Part shown: piece by piece, positions 55,194 to 62,602 of the stretch
Numbering within the stretch: the stretch's first letter is position 1
How the letters are laid out: every line of letters starts with the position of its first letter
Made by a program: the position numbers and the translations under genes
Notes under the pieces: generated by a model
Database searches by the model: none
The model's input: the letters and a program-made list of their open reading frames with translations, nothing else
What the model was told of the DNA's origin: nothing
NCBI GenBank assembly: GCA_030123605.1
Contig: CP126123.1
Span: forward strand, 2,708,001-2,772,000
Direction of reading: 5' to 3'
Length of the DNA stretch: 64,000 nt
Origin: Nitrospira sp.
Lineage (GTDB): Bacteria > Nitrospirota > Nitrospiria > Nitrospirales > Nitrospiraceae

Positions 55194-56482
55194 GCGTCAA
55201 AATCCTCAACGGCTCGTTGTTGGATGAGACGCCGCTTCTGCTCCTTGTCGCGCGTCTTGGCCGGGACCGGCGGGAACAGGCCGAAATTCGTATTCATCGG
55301 CTGAAAGTACGCCGGATCGCTCTTGGTGATATGCGCCATCAGACAACCATGGGCGCTGGTCGGCGGCGGGGTCACGAGGGGATCACCGTCCAGGCTTCGA
55401 GCGGCGTTGATGCCGGCCAGCCCCCCCATGGCGGCGGACTCCGTGTAGCCTTCCACACCGACCAATTGTCCCGCAAAGAAGACGGTCCCCCGAGACTTGA
55501 GTTGCAACGTGTCGCGCAGGAGTTGCGGCGAATTGATGAACGTGTTGCGATGCAGGCTACCGAATCGCAGGAATTCGGCCTGTTCCAACCCCGGAATCAT
55601 GCGAAAGACCCGGCGCTGCTCCGGGTAGGTCAGCTTGGTCTGGAACCCGACCATGTTGTAGCAGGTTCCATGCACATTCTCCGTGCGCAATTGGACCACG
55701 GCGTAGGGACGCAGGCCTGTTTTCGGATGTTCCAACCCAACGGGCTTCAGCGGCCCGAACTGCATGGTCTGCCGACCCCGCTCGGCCATGACCTCGATCG
55801 GAATGCAACTTTCGAAATAGGCGATCTTTTCAAATTCTTTCGGCTGAACCTTCTCCGCCGCCAGCATCGCCTCGTACAACGCATTGTACGCCGCTTCGTC
55901 CATCGGGCAATTGAGATAGTCATCGCCGCCCTTGCCGTACCGCGAAGCTCGATAGACGATGTCCATGTTGATGGAATCGGCATCGATGATGGGAGAAATC
56001 GCGTCAAAGAAATACAGATGTCGTTCGTGCGTCAGCTCGCTGATGGCCTTGGACAATTTCTCGGAGGTGAGCGGACCTGTCGCGACGATGCAGACGGCAT
56101 CCTGCGGGATCTCCGTCACCTCTTCTCGAAGGATCCGAATATTGGGATGGCCTTCCAATGCTTGCGTGATGGCATGGGCGAATTGCTCGCGATCCACCGC
56201 CAACGCCGAACCGGCCGGCACGCGCGCTTGCTCCGCCGCGCGAATGATCAGGGAATTCAAGCGGCGCATCTCGCCCTTCAAAATACCGGGGGCGTTGATG
56301 GGGTCGGCCGACCCGAGGGAGTTCGAGCACACCAGTTCCGCCAAGTCCCCGGTCTTATGAGCCTTGGTCATCTCTTTCGGCCGCATTTCGTAGAGGGTCA
56401 CCTTGGCCCCACGATTGGCCGCTTGCCAGGCCGCTTCCGAGCCAGCCAAGCCACCGCCGATGATCACAATGTCTTCACGCAT
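55166..56482 (-). CDS. trmFO: Folate- and FAD-dependent tRNA (uracil-54-C5)-methyltransferase
   Basis: 438 residues. The FAD motif IVIIGGGLAGSEAAWQAA is followed by VTLYEMRPKEMTKAHKTGDLAELVCSNSLGS, the TrmFO signature. It uses methylenetetrahydrofolate to make ribothymidine at position 54 of tRNA. It heads the minus-strand run trmFO-xerC-hslV-hslU-argB-M28. Use of TrmFO rather than TrmA is a lineage marker against most beta- and gammaproteobacteria. Confidence 0.95.
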   Translation of the reverse strand: MREDIVIIGGGLAGSEAAWQAANRGAKVTLYEMRPKEMTKAHKTGDLAELVCSNSLGSADPINAPGILKGEMRRLNSLIIRAAEQARVPAGSALAVDREQFAHAITQALEGHPNIRILREEVTEIPQDAVCIVATGPLTSEKLSKAISELTHERHLYFFDAISPIIDADSINMDIVYRASRYGKGGDDYLNCPMDEAAYNALYEAMLAAEKVQPKEFEKIAYFESCIPIEVMAERGRQTMQFGPLKPVGLEHPKTGLRPYAVVQLRTENVHGTCYNMVGFQTKLTYPEQRRVFRMIPGLEQAEFLRFGSLHRNTFINSPQLLRDTLQLKSRGTVFFAGQLVGVEGYTESAAMGGLAGINAARSLDGDPLVTPPPTSAHGCLMAHITKSDPAYFQPMNTNFGLFPPVPAKTRDKEQKRRLIQQRAVEDFDAWIAQFGLS

Positions 56483-56646
56483 GAATGGGAAACCTTTGGG
56501 AAGATGGAAGGAGGCCCATTGTAAGAATCGTCTTTTCTCGATGTCAAGAAACGGAGGAGTGTTTCACGAACACCGGCGCCACCGGTTTCTCATCATCACC
56601 CGCCGCCTGACCGCATAACTTTTCGAACAAGCTGATCCGTGGTTTG

Positions 56647-56676
56647 TTGCTCCGTTTCGCCGGACCATGCTAGACT
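56647..56676 (+). promoter_or_regulatory. Promoter of tRNA-Val
   Basis: TTGCTC (56647-56652), 18 bp, TGC-TAGACT extended -10 (56668-56676), ten bases before the tRNA. Confidence 0.6.
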
Positions 56677-56686
56677 GCGACCGGTT

Positions 56687-56761
56687 GGGCGATTAGCTCA
56701 GTGGGAGAGCGCTTCCTTCACACGGAAGAGGCCACAGGTTCGATACCTGTATCGCCCACCA
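56687..56761 (+). tRNA. tRNA-Val (anticodon CAC)
   Basis: 75 nt with encoded CCA. Acceptor GGGCGAT/ATCGCCC, D-arm GCTC AGTGGGA GAGC, anticodon arm CTTCC TTCACAC GGAAG with anticodon CAC, T-arm ACAGG TTCGATA CCTGT. Confidence 0.97.
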
Positions 56762-56932
56762 TCCCCGCTCGAATCCGCCTTGGTCCGGCAACCTCCGAAT
56801 CTCCCGCGTGGCCCACAACGGGCTCCGGAGTTCCCCTCAACTGGACAGAATCAAGACCCTGCGCTAGACTTTTCTCACGAGGAACAGGCTTCGTCTTTTC
56901 GAATGTTCCTACAGAAGAAAGAGAGGGATTGT

Positions 56933-57262
56933 ATGCGTGGGACTGTGGCAATGATCATATTGGGACTGGTGATGACGACCGGCTGTTCGAGCGCCAATCA
57001 AGCGACCATGCAAGATCAAACCTACAATGCGCCGCTCAGCATTTACAGTGCGATGGACAGCACCTCACTGGTCTATTCCGATCCTGCCGCCGCGGCGCAG
57101 GCCAACGACAACCCTTACCGCTGGATGGGATTCATTCTTCACCCGGTCGGTCAGGCCGTTGACTACACCGTGAACCGCCCGCTGTATGCTATCGGACGTC
57201 ACGCCCCCTATCTCTTCGGGTATACCGCCGAAGACTCTATGATCGATTCCCAGCGTCGATGA
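56933..57262 (+). CDS. Small lipoprotein of unknown function (109 aa)
   Basis: From ATG 56933 (AGAGGGA upstream). Signal MRGTVAMIILGLVMTTGCSS ends with lipobox TTGC. The mature part contains ANDNPYRWMGFILHPVGQAVDYTVNRPLYAIG, a segment shared by other small lipoproteins in such genomes but of unknown role. The frame extends back over the tRNA and is not coding there. Confidence 0.7.
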   Translation: MRGTVAMIILGLVMTTGCSSANQATMQDQTYNAPLSIYSAMDSTSLVYSDPAAAAQANDNPYRWMGFILHPVGQAVDYTVNRPLYAIGRHAPYLFGYTAEDSMIDSQRR

Positions 57263-57267
57263 TCTCG

Positions 57268-57310
57268 TCCTCTCTCGACGGCCTGGGCTACACCGGCCGT
57301 CGAGAGAGGA
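57268..57310 (+). terminator. 16-bp perfect hairpin after the small lipoprotein gene, no T-tract
   Basis: TCCTCTCTCGACGGCC (57268-57283) pairs perfectly with GGCCGTCGAGAGAGGA (57295-57310), starting five bases after the stop. No T-run follows. Confidence 0.65.
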
Positions 57311-57415
57311 CGCGCTTCTGCCTATCCTCCACGTACCACCATTCGCATCCGATTCACTGTTTAAGGTATGCTCAGCCCCATTCGCTACCTTGGATTAGGG
57401 GTCGGAGTTCAGACC

Positions 57416-58558
57416 ATGCATTATCGGCGATCCCTGCTGTCCGTACTCTGCATCCTCTGCGCACTGTGGGCCGGCTGTGAAACTCCACCGCCGCCACGCC
57501 CACCGCTGCCTCCCTCGGAAAGCGACCTCGACCTGCTGAGGGCCACAAAACTCTGCGACTCACGCGCAACTTTCCTTGAGAAGCACCCCTCGGTGGTTCC
57601 CATTGTCCAGGCCTGGGGAAGCGGCGAGGAACTTCGAATCCCGCCGGAGCAGAGTCTCTCCAAGGGTGAGGAGTCGTACTTCTTCGATGAAGACGGCACG
57701 TTGGTCGGGACATTATTCGTCTTTCGCTCCGGGCTCGATCTCGCACCCTATAAAACGCTCCGGTATACCCTTTCCCAGCTCAAACCAAGCCTGGAGTTCT
57801 ACCTGACGGTCACGCAACTGGCCGATCGGCAAAATATGGAGACCAGCCTCCTCTACGACACAGGGGACGAGAAAACCACGACCCGGTACCTAGTGCTGGG
57901 CGACCGATCCGCTCCGCGCCTCCTCGAAGCCTCCTTTACGATCGATCCCTACGTGAAACTGTTTTCTCCCTATCGCAAAGAATTTCTTGACCGCCTCCGC
58001 CAGACCGCTCAGCAACCGGGCGGACAACACCTCGACAGGCAAGGGGCGGAAGACAAGGAACCGTTTTCATCTCTTCAACAATTCGCCCGCGGCCAGACGG
58101 CGCAACTTGCCTATTGCGGTACCAAGAACGATACGGTCGCGCTCGATGCGTATCAGAAGGCAGCGACCAGCGGCTTCACGAACAAGGTCTGGCAGGCCGA
58201 GTTGCACCATCGATTGGGCGTGACATGGGAAGCCGCCGGCGATCTGGAGAAAGCCAAGGCTGAAATGCTGCAATCGCTCACGTTGCGTCCCAGCACACCC
58301 GAAGTCGTGAACAATCTGGGCGCCGTCTACGCCAAACTCGGCGACAGGAAGAACGCGTTAACATCGTTCGAGAAAGCCGTGTCGCTGCGCCCCAACTATG
58401 CCAGGGCGCGGTTCAACCTGGCCGAAACGATCGAACGCGACAATCCCCGGCGCGCCATCACCGAATACGAAACCTACTTGGCGATCGTTGAAGGCGATCC
58501 GGAAGAGGAGGCCCGCTCGGCCTTGGCCAAGAAACGTGTGAAAGAACTGAAACATTAG
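57416..58558 (+). CDS. TPR-containing lipoprotein (380 aa)
   Basis: From ATG 57416 with GGAG eight bases upstream. Lipobox WAGC is followed by a Pro-rich stretch. The middle part is a beta-rich domain of unknown type (about 60-190); TPR units follow (about 245-370, e.g. WQAELHHRLGVTWEAAGDLEKAKAEM and VNNLGAVYAKLGDRKNALTSFEKAV). It probably scaffolds proteins at the outer membrane. Confidence 0.78.
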   Translation: MHYRRSLLSVLCILCALWAGCETPPPPRPPLPPSESDLDLLRATKLCDSRATFLEKHPSVVPIVQAWGSGEELRIPPEQSLSKGEESYFFDEDGTLVGTLFVFRSGLDLAPYKTLRYTLSQLKPSLEFYLTVTQLADRQNMETSLLYDTGDEKTTTRYLVLGDRSAPRLLEASFTIDPYVKLFSPYRKEFLDRLRQTAQQPGGQHLDRQGAEDKEPFSSLQQFARGQTAQLAYCGTKNDTVALDAYQKAATSGFTNKVWQAELHHRLGVTWEAAGDLEKAKAEMLQSLTLRPSTPEVVNNLGAVYAKLGDRKNALTSFEKAVSLRPNYARARFNLAETIERDNPRRAITEYETYLAIVEGDPEEEARSALAKKRVKELKH

Positions 58559-58611
58559 CAGGATATAGAACAAGTCCACCAGCGGCGTTCTGGCAAGACA
58601 CTGGGCGGGGA

Positions 58612-59019
58612 TCAACGGCGAGACTTCTCTTCTTCTTCCTGATTTGTCTTGCACTCGATACAGAGCGTGGTGACCGGACGGGCTTTCAAGCGCTTGTAGG
58701 GGATATCACCGTTGCAACGCTCACAAATACCGTAGGTCTGTGTTGCGAGGCGATTCAGCGCTTCGTCGATTTTTTTGAGCAGTTTCCGTTCCCGCTCTCG
58801 AATACGAAAAGAAAAGTGTTGATCTGCCTCGGCGGAAGCCTGATCACTCACATCCGGAAACATTTCCAAACCGGTCGGATTCGTCAACACCACTCCGGCT
58901 TCCGCCAAAATTGCGGCGCGCTGGCCCTCAAGGTCCCGCAAGATGTCGGGATATTTCACCCCATTCGGCTTGGCAGGCTTCCGTCGCTCGGTTGTGGTCT
59001 TCTTCGCAGGAGTCTTCAT
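58612..59019 (-). CDS. DksA/TraR-family zinc-finger protein
   Basis: 135 residues. A basic N-terminus, a coiled-coil middle (REERKLLKKIDEALNRL type) and the C4 finger GICERCNGDIPYKRLKARPVTTLCIECK. Proteins of this family bind RNA polymerase through the secondary channel; whether this one is the ppGpp cofactor is not shown. The tip of the coiled coil lacks the classical DxxDxA motif as far as I can see. It has its own promoter. Confidence 0.88.
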   Translation of the reverse strand: MKTPAKKTTTERRKPAKPNGVKYPDILRDLEGQRAAILAEAGVVLTNPTGLEMFPDVSDQASAEADQHFSFRIRERERKLLKKIDEALNRLATQTYGICERCNGDIPYKRLKARPVTTLCIECKTNQEEEEKSRR

Positions 59020-59059
59020 CGACTACTCGATTTCGCCCCAGACCGTACAAGGAGTTTTG

Positions 59060-59089
59060 ACTATACCAGTCTCAAATGAAGGGGGTCAA
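59060..59089 (-). promoter_or_regulatory. Promoter of the DksA-like gene
   Basis: On the minus strand TTGACC (59089-59084), 18 bp, TATAGT (59065-59060) preceded by TGG, predicting a leader of about 33 nt. Confidence 0.7.
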
Positions 59090-59169
59090 TCGATTCTCCT
59101 CCGACAAGCCTCCGCAAGATCGCCGCCGACATTCCCGCTCTGACCTCCCCTTGAAATCTGATGCTCCCT

Positions 59170-59772
59170 TCAGAGATCCCTCCTGCCCTCGATCGACTTC
59201 ACGAGAGTCACTTCGTCTGCGTACTCGATGTCCATTCCGACGGGAATTCCGTAGGCAATCCGAGAGACCCGTACGTGGTGCGGCTTCAGCAACCTGGTCA
59301 AATAAATGGCGGTCGCTTCACCTTCGATCGTGGGATTGGTGGCGACGATGACCTCTTCCACTCCGCCCGCCTTGACCCGGTCGAGCAATTCTTCGGCGCG
59401 AATGTCCGACGGCCCGACACCATCCAGCGGCGACAGGGCCCCGAGCAGGACGTGATACAGACCTCGATATCCACCGGCTCGTTCGATGGCATAGAGCGTG
59501 CTCGGTTCTTCGACCACGAGGATCTTGCTCCGATCCCGCTTCTGGTCCCGGCAGAACTCGCAGAGTTCCCCTTCGGCGATATTGCGGCATTGGCGACAAA
59601 ACGACAGCCCGTCCTTCACGGCCTGAATCGCCTCGGCCAAGCGCAGAGCATCGTCCCGTTCCGCCTTCAACAAATGAAAGGCCAGCCGCTGCGCGCTTTT
59701 TTGCCCGATGCCGGGCAATCGCACGAGTTCTCGCACCAGCTTCGCCAACAGCCCCTGCTGATCAACACTCAT
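59170..59772 (-). CDS. recR: Recombination mediator RecR
   Basis: 200 residues from ATG 59772; GGTGG lies at the right distance for this ATG and too close to the one at 59781. It has the helix-hairpin-helix LVRLPGIGQKSAQRLAFHLL, the C4 zinc motif FCRQCRNIAEGELCEFC, and the Toprim domain ILVVEEPSTLYAIE. It acts with RecF and RecO in gap repair. Third gene of the dnaX-ybaB-recR set. Confidence 0.96.
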   Translation of the reverse strand: MSVDQQGLLAKLVRELVRLPGIGQKSAQRLAFHLLKAERDDALRLAEAIQAVKDGLSFCRQCRNIAEGELCEFCRDQKRDRSKILVVEEPSTLYAIERAGGYRGLYHVLLGALSPLDGVGPSDIRAEELLDRVKAGGVEEVIVATNPTIEGEATAIYLTRLLKPHHVRVSRIAYGIPVGMDIEYADEVTLVKSIEGRRDL

Positions 59773-59853
59773 ACTGTACATCCACCGGTGTCATGCTATC
59801 AGCCGCTGGTGGCTCCATCGGGCCACCCAGCCGAAGCGATCGACAGATCGGCG

Positions 59854-60177
59854 TCAAAAGAGGCCGGGAATCTTCATCCCCCCGGTCACCGCCTTCATTT
59901 CCTCAGCCATCATCTCACGCGATTTCTTCAACGCATCGTTGCCGGCGGCGACCACCAAATCCTGCAGCATCTCGACATCGCCGGCCTTCACGACCTCCGG
60001 ATCGATCTTCACGCTCAACAGGTCCATGGCTCCATTGACCGTCACCGTCACGATCCCGCCGCCTGCGGTTCCGGACACGGTCTTGGCCGCCGCCTGTTCC
60101 TGAACCTTGGCCATTTGCTCCTGCATGGCCTGAGCCTGTTTCAAAATGTTGGACATGTTCCCAAACGGATTCTTCAT
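59854..60177 (-). CDS. ybaB: YbaB/EbfC-family nucleoid-associated protein
   Basis: 107 residues beginning MKNPFGNMSNILKQAQAMQEQMAKVQEQ and ending with EMKAVTGGMKIPGLF, typical of YbaB/EbfC dimers that bind DNA. Its ATG overlaps the dnaX stop by four bases, and recR follows, the usual order. Confidence 0.94.
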   Translation of the reverse strand: MKNPFGNMSNILKQAQAMQEQMAKVQEQAAAKTVSGTAGGGIVTVTVNGAMDLLSVKIDPEVVKAGDVEMLQDLVVAAGNDALKKSREMMAEEMKAVTGGMKIPGLF

Positions 60178-62093
60178 TCCTGCACCTCCTGCACCGGAGC
60201 GGTCGTACGAACCTCCGCCAGCTCTCCGCCGAACATCTCCAGGGCTTGTTTGACCAGGGGATGCGCCTTCGCCCGCTGGGTCAAGATCAGGTGTTGCTCC
60301 TGCTCCTTCGCAACCCGTAGCTGCTTCATCGTGGGGACGCTCCCCGGTTCCTGTTCCGAAACCTCGACGATTCTGATTCGTAATGGACTACCATAGAGTC
60401 GTTCCCCCAGCGCCGCCAACGCTCGAAGATTGTCTTCCTTCTCCAGCATCGATCGCGCCGCGGTCGCATGCTTGGCAAACCCCAACGTGATCAACGGCCC
60501 TTCCATCCCGACCAACCGTCCCATTTCAAGAAACGGCGCGATATTCGGATGATTCGCCGTCACTGCTTCTTGGAACTGCTCCCAATTCACGTCTACCGTA
60601 GCAGGCGATCCCTCGGAAGGGGACATCGCCTCACGTTCGTGCCGAACCGGCTCAGATGGAAGCGGGGTGATCGACGGCGACATCGCCCGGGGCGCCGGAA
60701 CCTTGGCAGGATCCGCTGCTTCAGGAGGTCGAACAACTGATTGAGCCCTTGCCGGCCCGCCGCTCACGGCCGGTGCCTTCTTCGCGGCCTCTTGGTTTTC
60801 CTTGGGGCTGTCGCCCCTTGGCGTGCCCGGTCGCGTCGCCCGGTCAGACGATTGAGAAGAGGCTTGCGGTTGGGCGTTTCCGCGGCCTGTGGAGGCAGGT
60901 GCGCCCGGTTGAGAAGCCAGGCCGATCGATATCGCCGTCCCATCGGAAGCTCGCAAGAGGCGGGTGGCTCGCACCGCCGCCGTTTCCAATGCAAACCTCG
61001 GATGGGCACTCGTCCGCAAACTGTCTTCTGCCGCCGCACAGAGCCGAAACAATTCTTGCAGTTGCTCGACGGTGAACCGCTGCGCATCGCCGGCCAGCCG
61101 AGTCAGATCTTCTTCCGACGCCTCAATGAGCCCGCGCAATTCCGGCCCTGGCGGCACTACCGCCGCCACCAGCATGTTCCGCACATACTCCACCAGATCG
61201 GCGCAGTAGGCGCGGAGATCATGGCCTTGATCCAACAATCCGGCGACCACCTGCAAGGCCTTGGGACTATCCTGTTCGATCACTGCCTCGATCATGGCCC
61301 GCACCCGTTCCTGAGGCACCGCGCCCAGCAGGGTTTCGAGATCCTGATGGCGAATCGCCTTGGCGCCGAACGCGATGATTTGATCCAGCAGACTGAGCCC
61401 ATCCCGCATGCTGCCTTCGCTGGCACGCGCCAGGGCCATCAAGCTGCGATCCTCGATGGTCAGCCCGTCTTGCTCTGCGACATGGCGAAGCCGCCGCGCA
61501 ATCTCGGCCTTGGAGATACGGCGGAAGTTGTAATGCTGGCAGCGCGAAAGAATGGTGGCGGGAATCTTGTGAATTTCCGTCGTCGCGAAGATGAACACGA
61601 CGTGAGCAGGAGGCTCTTCCAGCGTCTTCAACAACGCGTTGAACGCCGAGTTGGAGAGCATGTGCACTTCGTCGATGATGTAGACTCGATACTGCCCTCG
61701 GAACGGAGTGAATTTGACGTTCTCGCGAATTTCGCGGACATCGTCGACGCCGGTGTTCGACGCCCCGTCGATCTCGACCACATCGACCGACGTCCCCTGC
61801 GTAATTTCCACACAATTCGCACAGGTGTTGCAGGGCGTTCCCGTCGGTCCCTGTTCGCAATTGAGAGCCTTGGCCAAGATCCGCGCCACCGTGGTCTTGC
61901 CGACGCCGCGCGTGCCGGAGAACAGAAAGGCGTGGGCGATCCGTTTCGTCGCGATCGCGTTCATCAACGTCTGCACGACGTGGCCCTGCCCGATCACATC
62001 GTCGAACGTCCCCGGCCGGTATTTGCGGGCTGAGACCTGATAATCCAATGTCGCCGTGCTCCCACGTGATGAGTCCTGAGTCTTGAGTTCCAT
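60174..62093 (-). CDS. dnaX: DNA polymerase III subunits gamma/tau
   Basis: 639 residues. YRPGTFDDVIGQGHVVQTL leads to Walker A GTRGVGKTT, a C4 zinc module (NCEQGPTGTPCNTCANCVE), DEVHMLSNSAFNALLKTLEEPP and the SRC motif ILSRCQHYNF. The C-terminal part (from about 390) is Pro/Ala/Ser-rich and ends in a tau-like domain. No A-rich frameshift site for a separate gamma product was seen. A large inverted repeat surrounds its start codon. Confidence 0.95.
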   Translation of the reverse strand: MELKTQDSSRGSTATLDYQVSARKYRPGTFDDVIGQGHVVQTLMNAIATKRIAHAFLFSGTRGVGKTTVARILAKALNCEQGPTGTPCNTCANCVEITQGTSVDVVEIDGASNTGVDDVREIRENVKFTPFRGQYRVYIIDEVHMLSNSAFNALLKTLEEPPAHVVFIFATTEIHKIPATILSRCQHYNFRRISKAEIARRLRHVAEQDGLTIEDRSLMALARASEGSMRDGLSLLDQIIAFGAKAIRHQDLETLLGAVPQERVRAMIEAVIEQDSPKALQVVAGLLDQGHDLRAYCADLVEYVRNMLVAAVVPPGPELRGLIEASEEDLTRLAGDAQRFTVEQLQELFRLCAAAEDSLRTSAHPRFALETAAVRATRLLRASDGTAISIGLASQPGAPASTGRGNAQPQASSQSSDRATRPGTPRGDSPKENQEAAKKAPAVSGGPARAQSVVRPPEAADPAKVPAPRAMSPSITPLPSEPVRHEREAMSPSEGSPATVDVNWEQFQEAVTANHPNIAPFLEMGRLVGMEGPLITLGFAKHATAARSMLEKEDNLRALAALGERLYGSPLRIRIVEVSEQEPGSVPTMKQLRVAKEQEQHLILTQRAKAHPLVKQALEMFGGELAEVRTTAPVQEVQE

Positions 62094-62152
62094 GTGATCT
62101 GCTTAAACCTTGCAGACCACTCAGCTCATCAACTCACGACTCACAATTCATC
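62068..62152 (-). repeat. 22-nt imperfect inverted repeat around the dnaX start codon
   Basis: The arm at 62068-62089 (first codons of dnaX) matches the reverse complement of 62131-62152 at 18 of 22 positions, built on repeated TGAGT/ACTCA units. The ATG (62091-62093) and its ribosome-binding region fall in the 41-nt loop. Confidence 0.55.
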
Positions 62153-62176
62153 ACTCAACACTCGCCTAGGCGAATA

Positions 62177-62280
62177 GCGGGGCCAGGTGATCCTGCGGCA
62201 CACAGAACGGACCGCTTACCGTTGCTTCCTTCCGGACCTGGCGGGGTTCACAGGGTTCTGTTGCACAGGGCCCGGCCCCT
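62177..62280 (-). ncRNA. ffs: Signal recognition particle RNA (4.5S type)
   Basis: The minus strand contains the conserved domain-IV core CCAGGTCCGGAAGGAAGC followed by AACGGTAAGC, closed by long complementary arms GGGGCCGGGC / GCCTGGCCCC. About 104 nt, the small bacterial form. It lies between tRNA-Ser and dnaX, a common arrangement. Ends are approximate. Confidence 0.95.
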
Positions 62281-62347
62281 AATCACACGAGGGCCTTCTC
62301 CGCTCGCCAAGAATCATCGGATGGCTCGCGGTCGAGCAAGCTCTGTT

Positions 62348-62437
<90 letters not shown>

Positions 62438-62476
62438 GCAATCGGACGACTTCATCGCACGACTTCAAGGGACGGC

Positions 62477-62505
62477 ATCTTATCACGCAGGTTTTTGAGC
62501 GGCAA
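62477..62505 (-). promoter_or_regulatory. Promoter of tRNA-Ser (and possibly ffs)
   Basis: On the minus strand TTGCCG (62505-62500), 17 bp, TAAGAT (62482-62477), about 40 bp before the tRNA. Confidence 0.55.
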
Positions 62506-62602
62506 GGCGAGCTCTTGAGCGCGCAAGCAGCGCGCCACACTGCCATTGACCCACCTTGCGCGCATTCCTATACTGCGGAACCATCTTCAGCGGAGGGACG
62601 TG

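Noticed and set aside
55082..56524. 480-codon open frame opposite trmFO
   Set aside because: Shadow of trmFO in a G+C-rich genome.
56639..56932. N-terminal extension of the small lipoprotein
   Set aside because: It would translate through tRNA-Val; the lipoprotein signal begins at 56933.
59161..60396. 411-codon open frame opposite recR and ybaB
   Set aside because: Covers two conserved genes on the other strand and has no features of its own.
60741..62033. 430-codon open frame opposite dnaX
   Set aside because: Shadow of dnaX.
60174..62093. Programmed frameshift in dnaX giving a separate gamma subunit
   Set aside because: No A-rich slippery heptamer was found on the coding strand.
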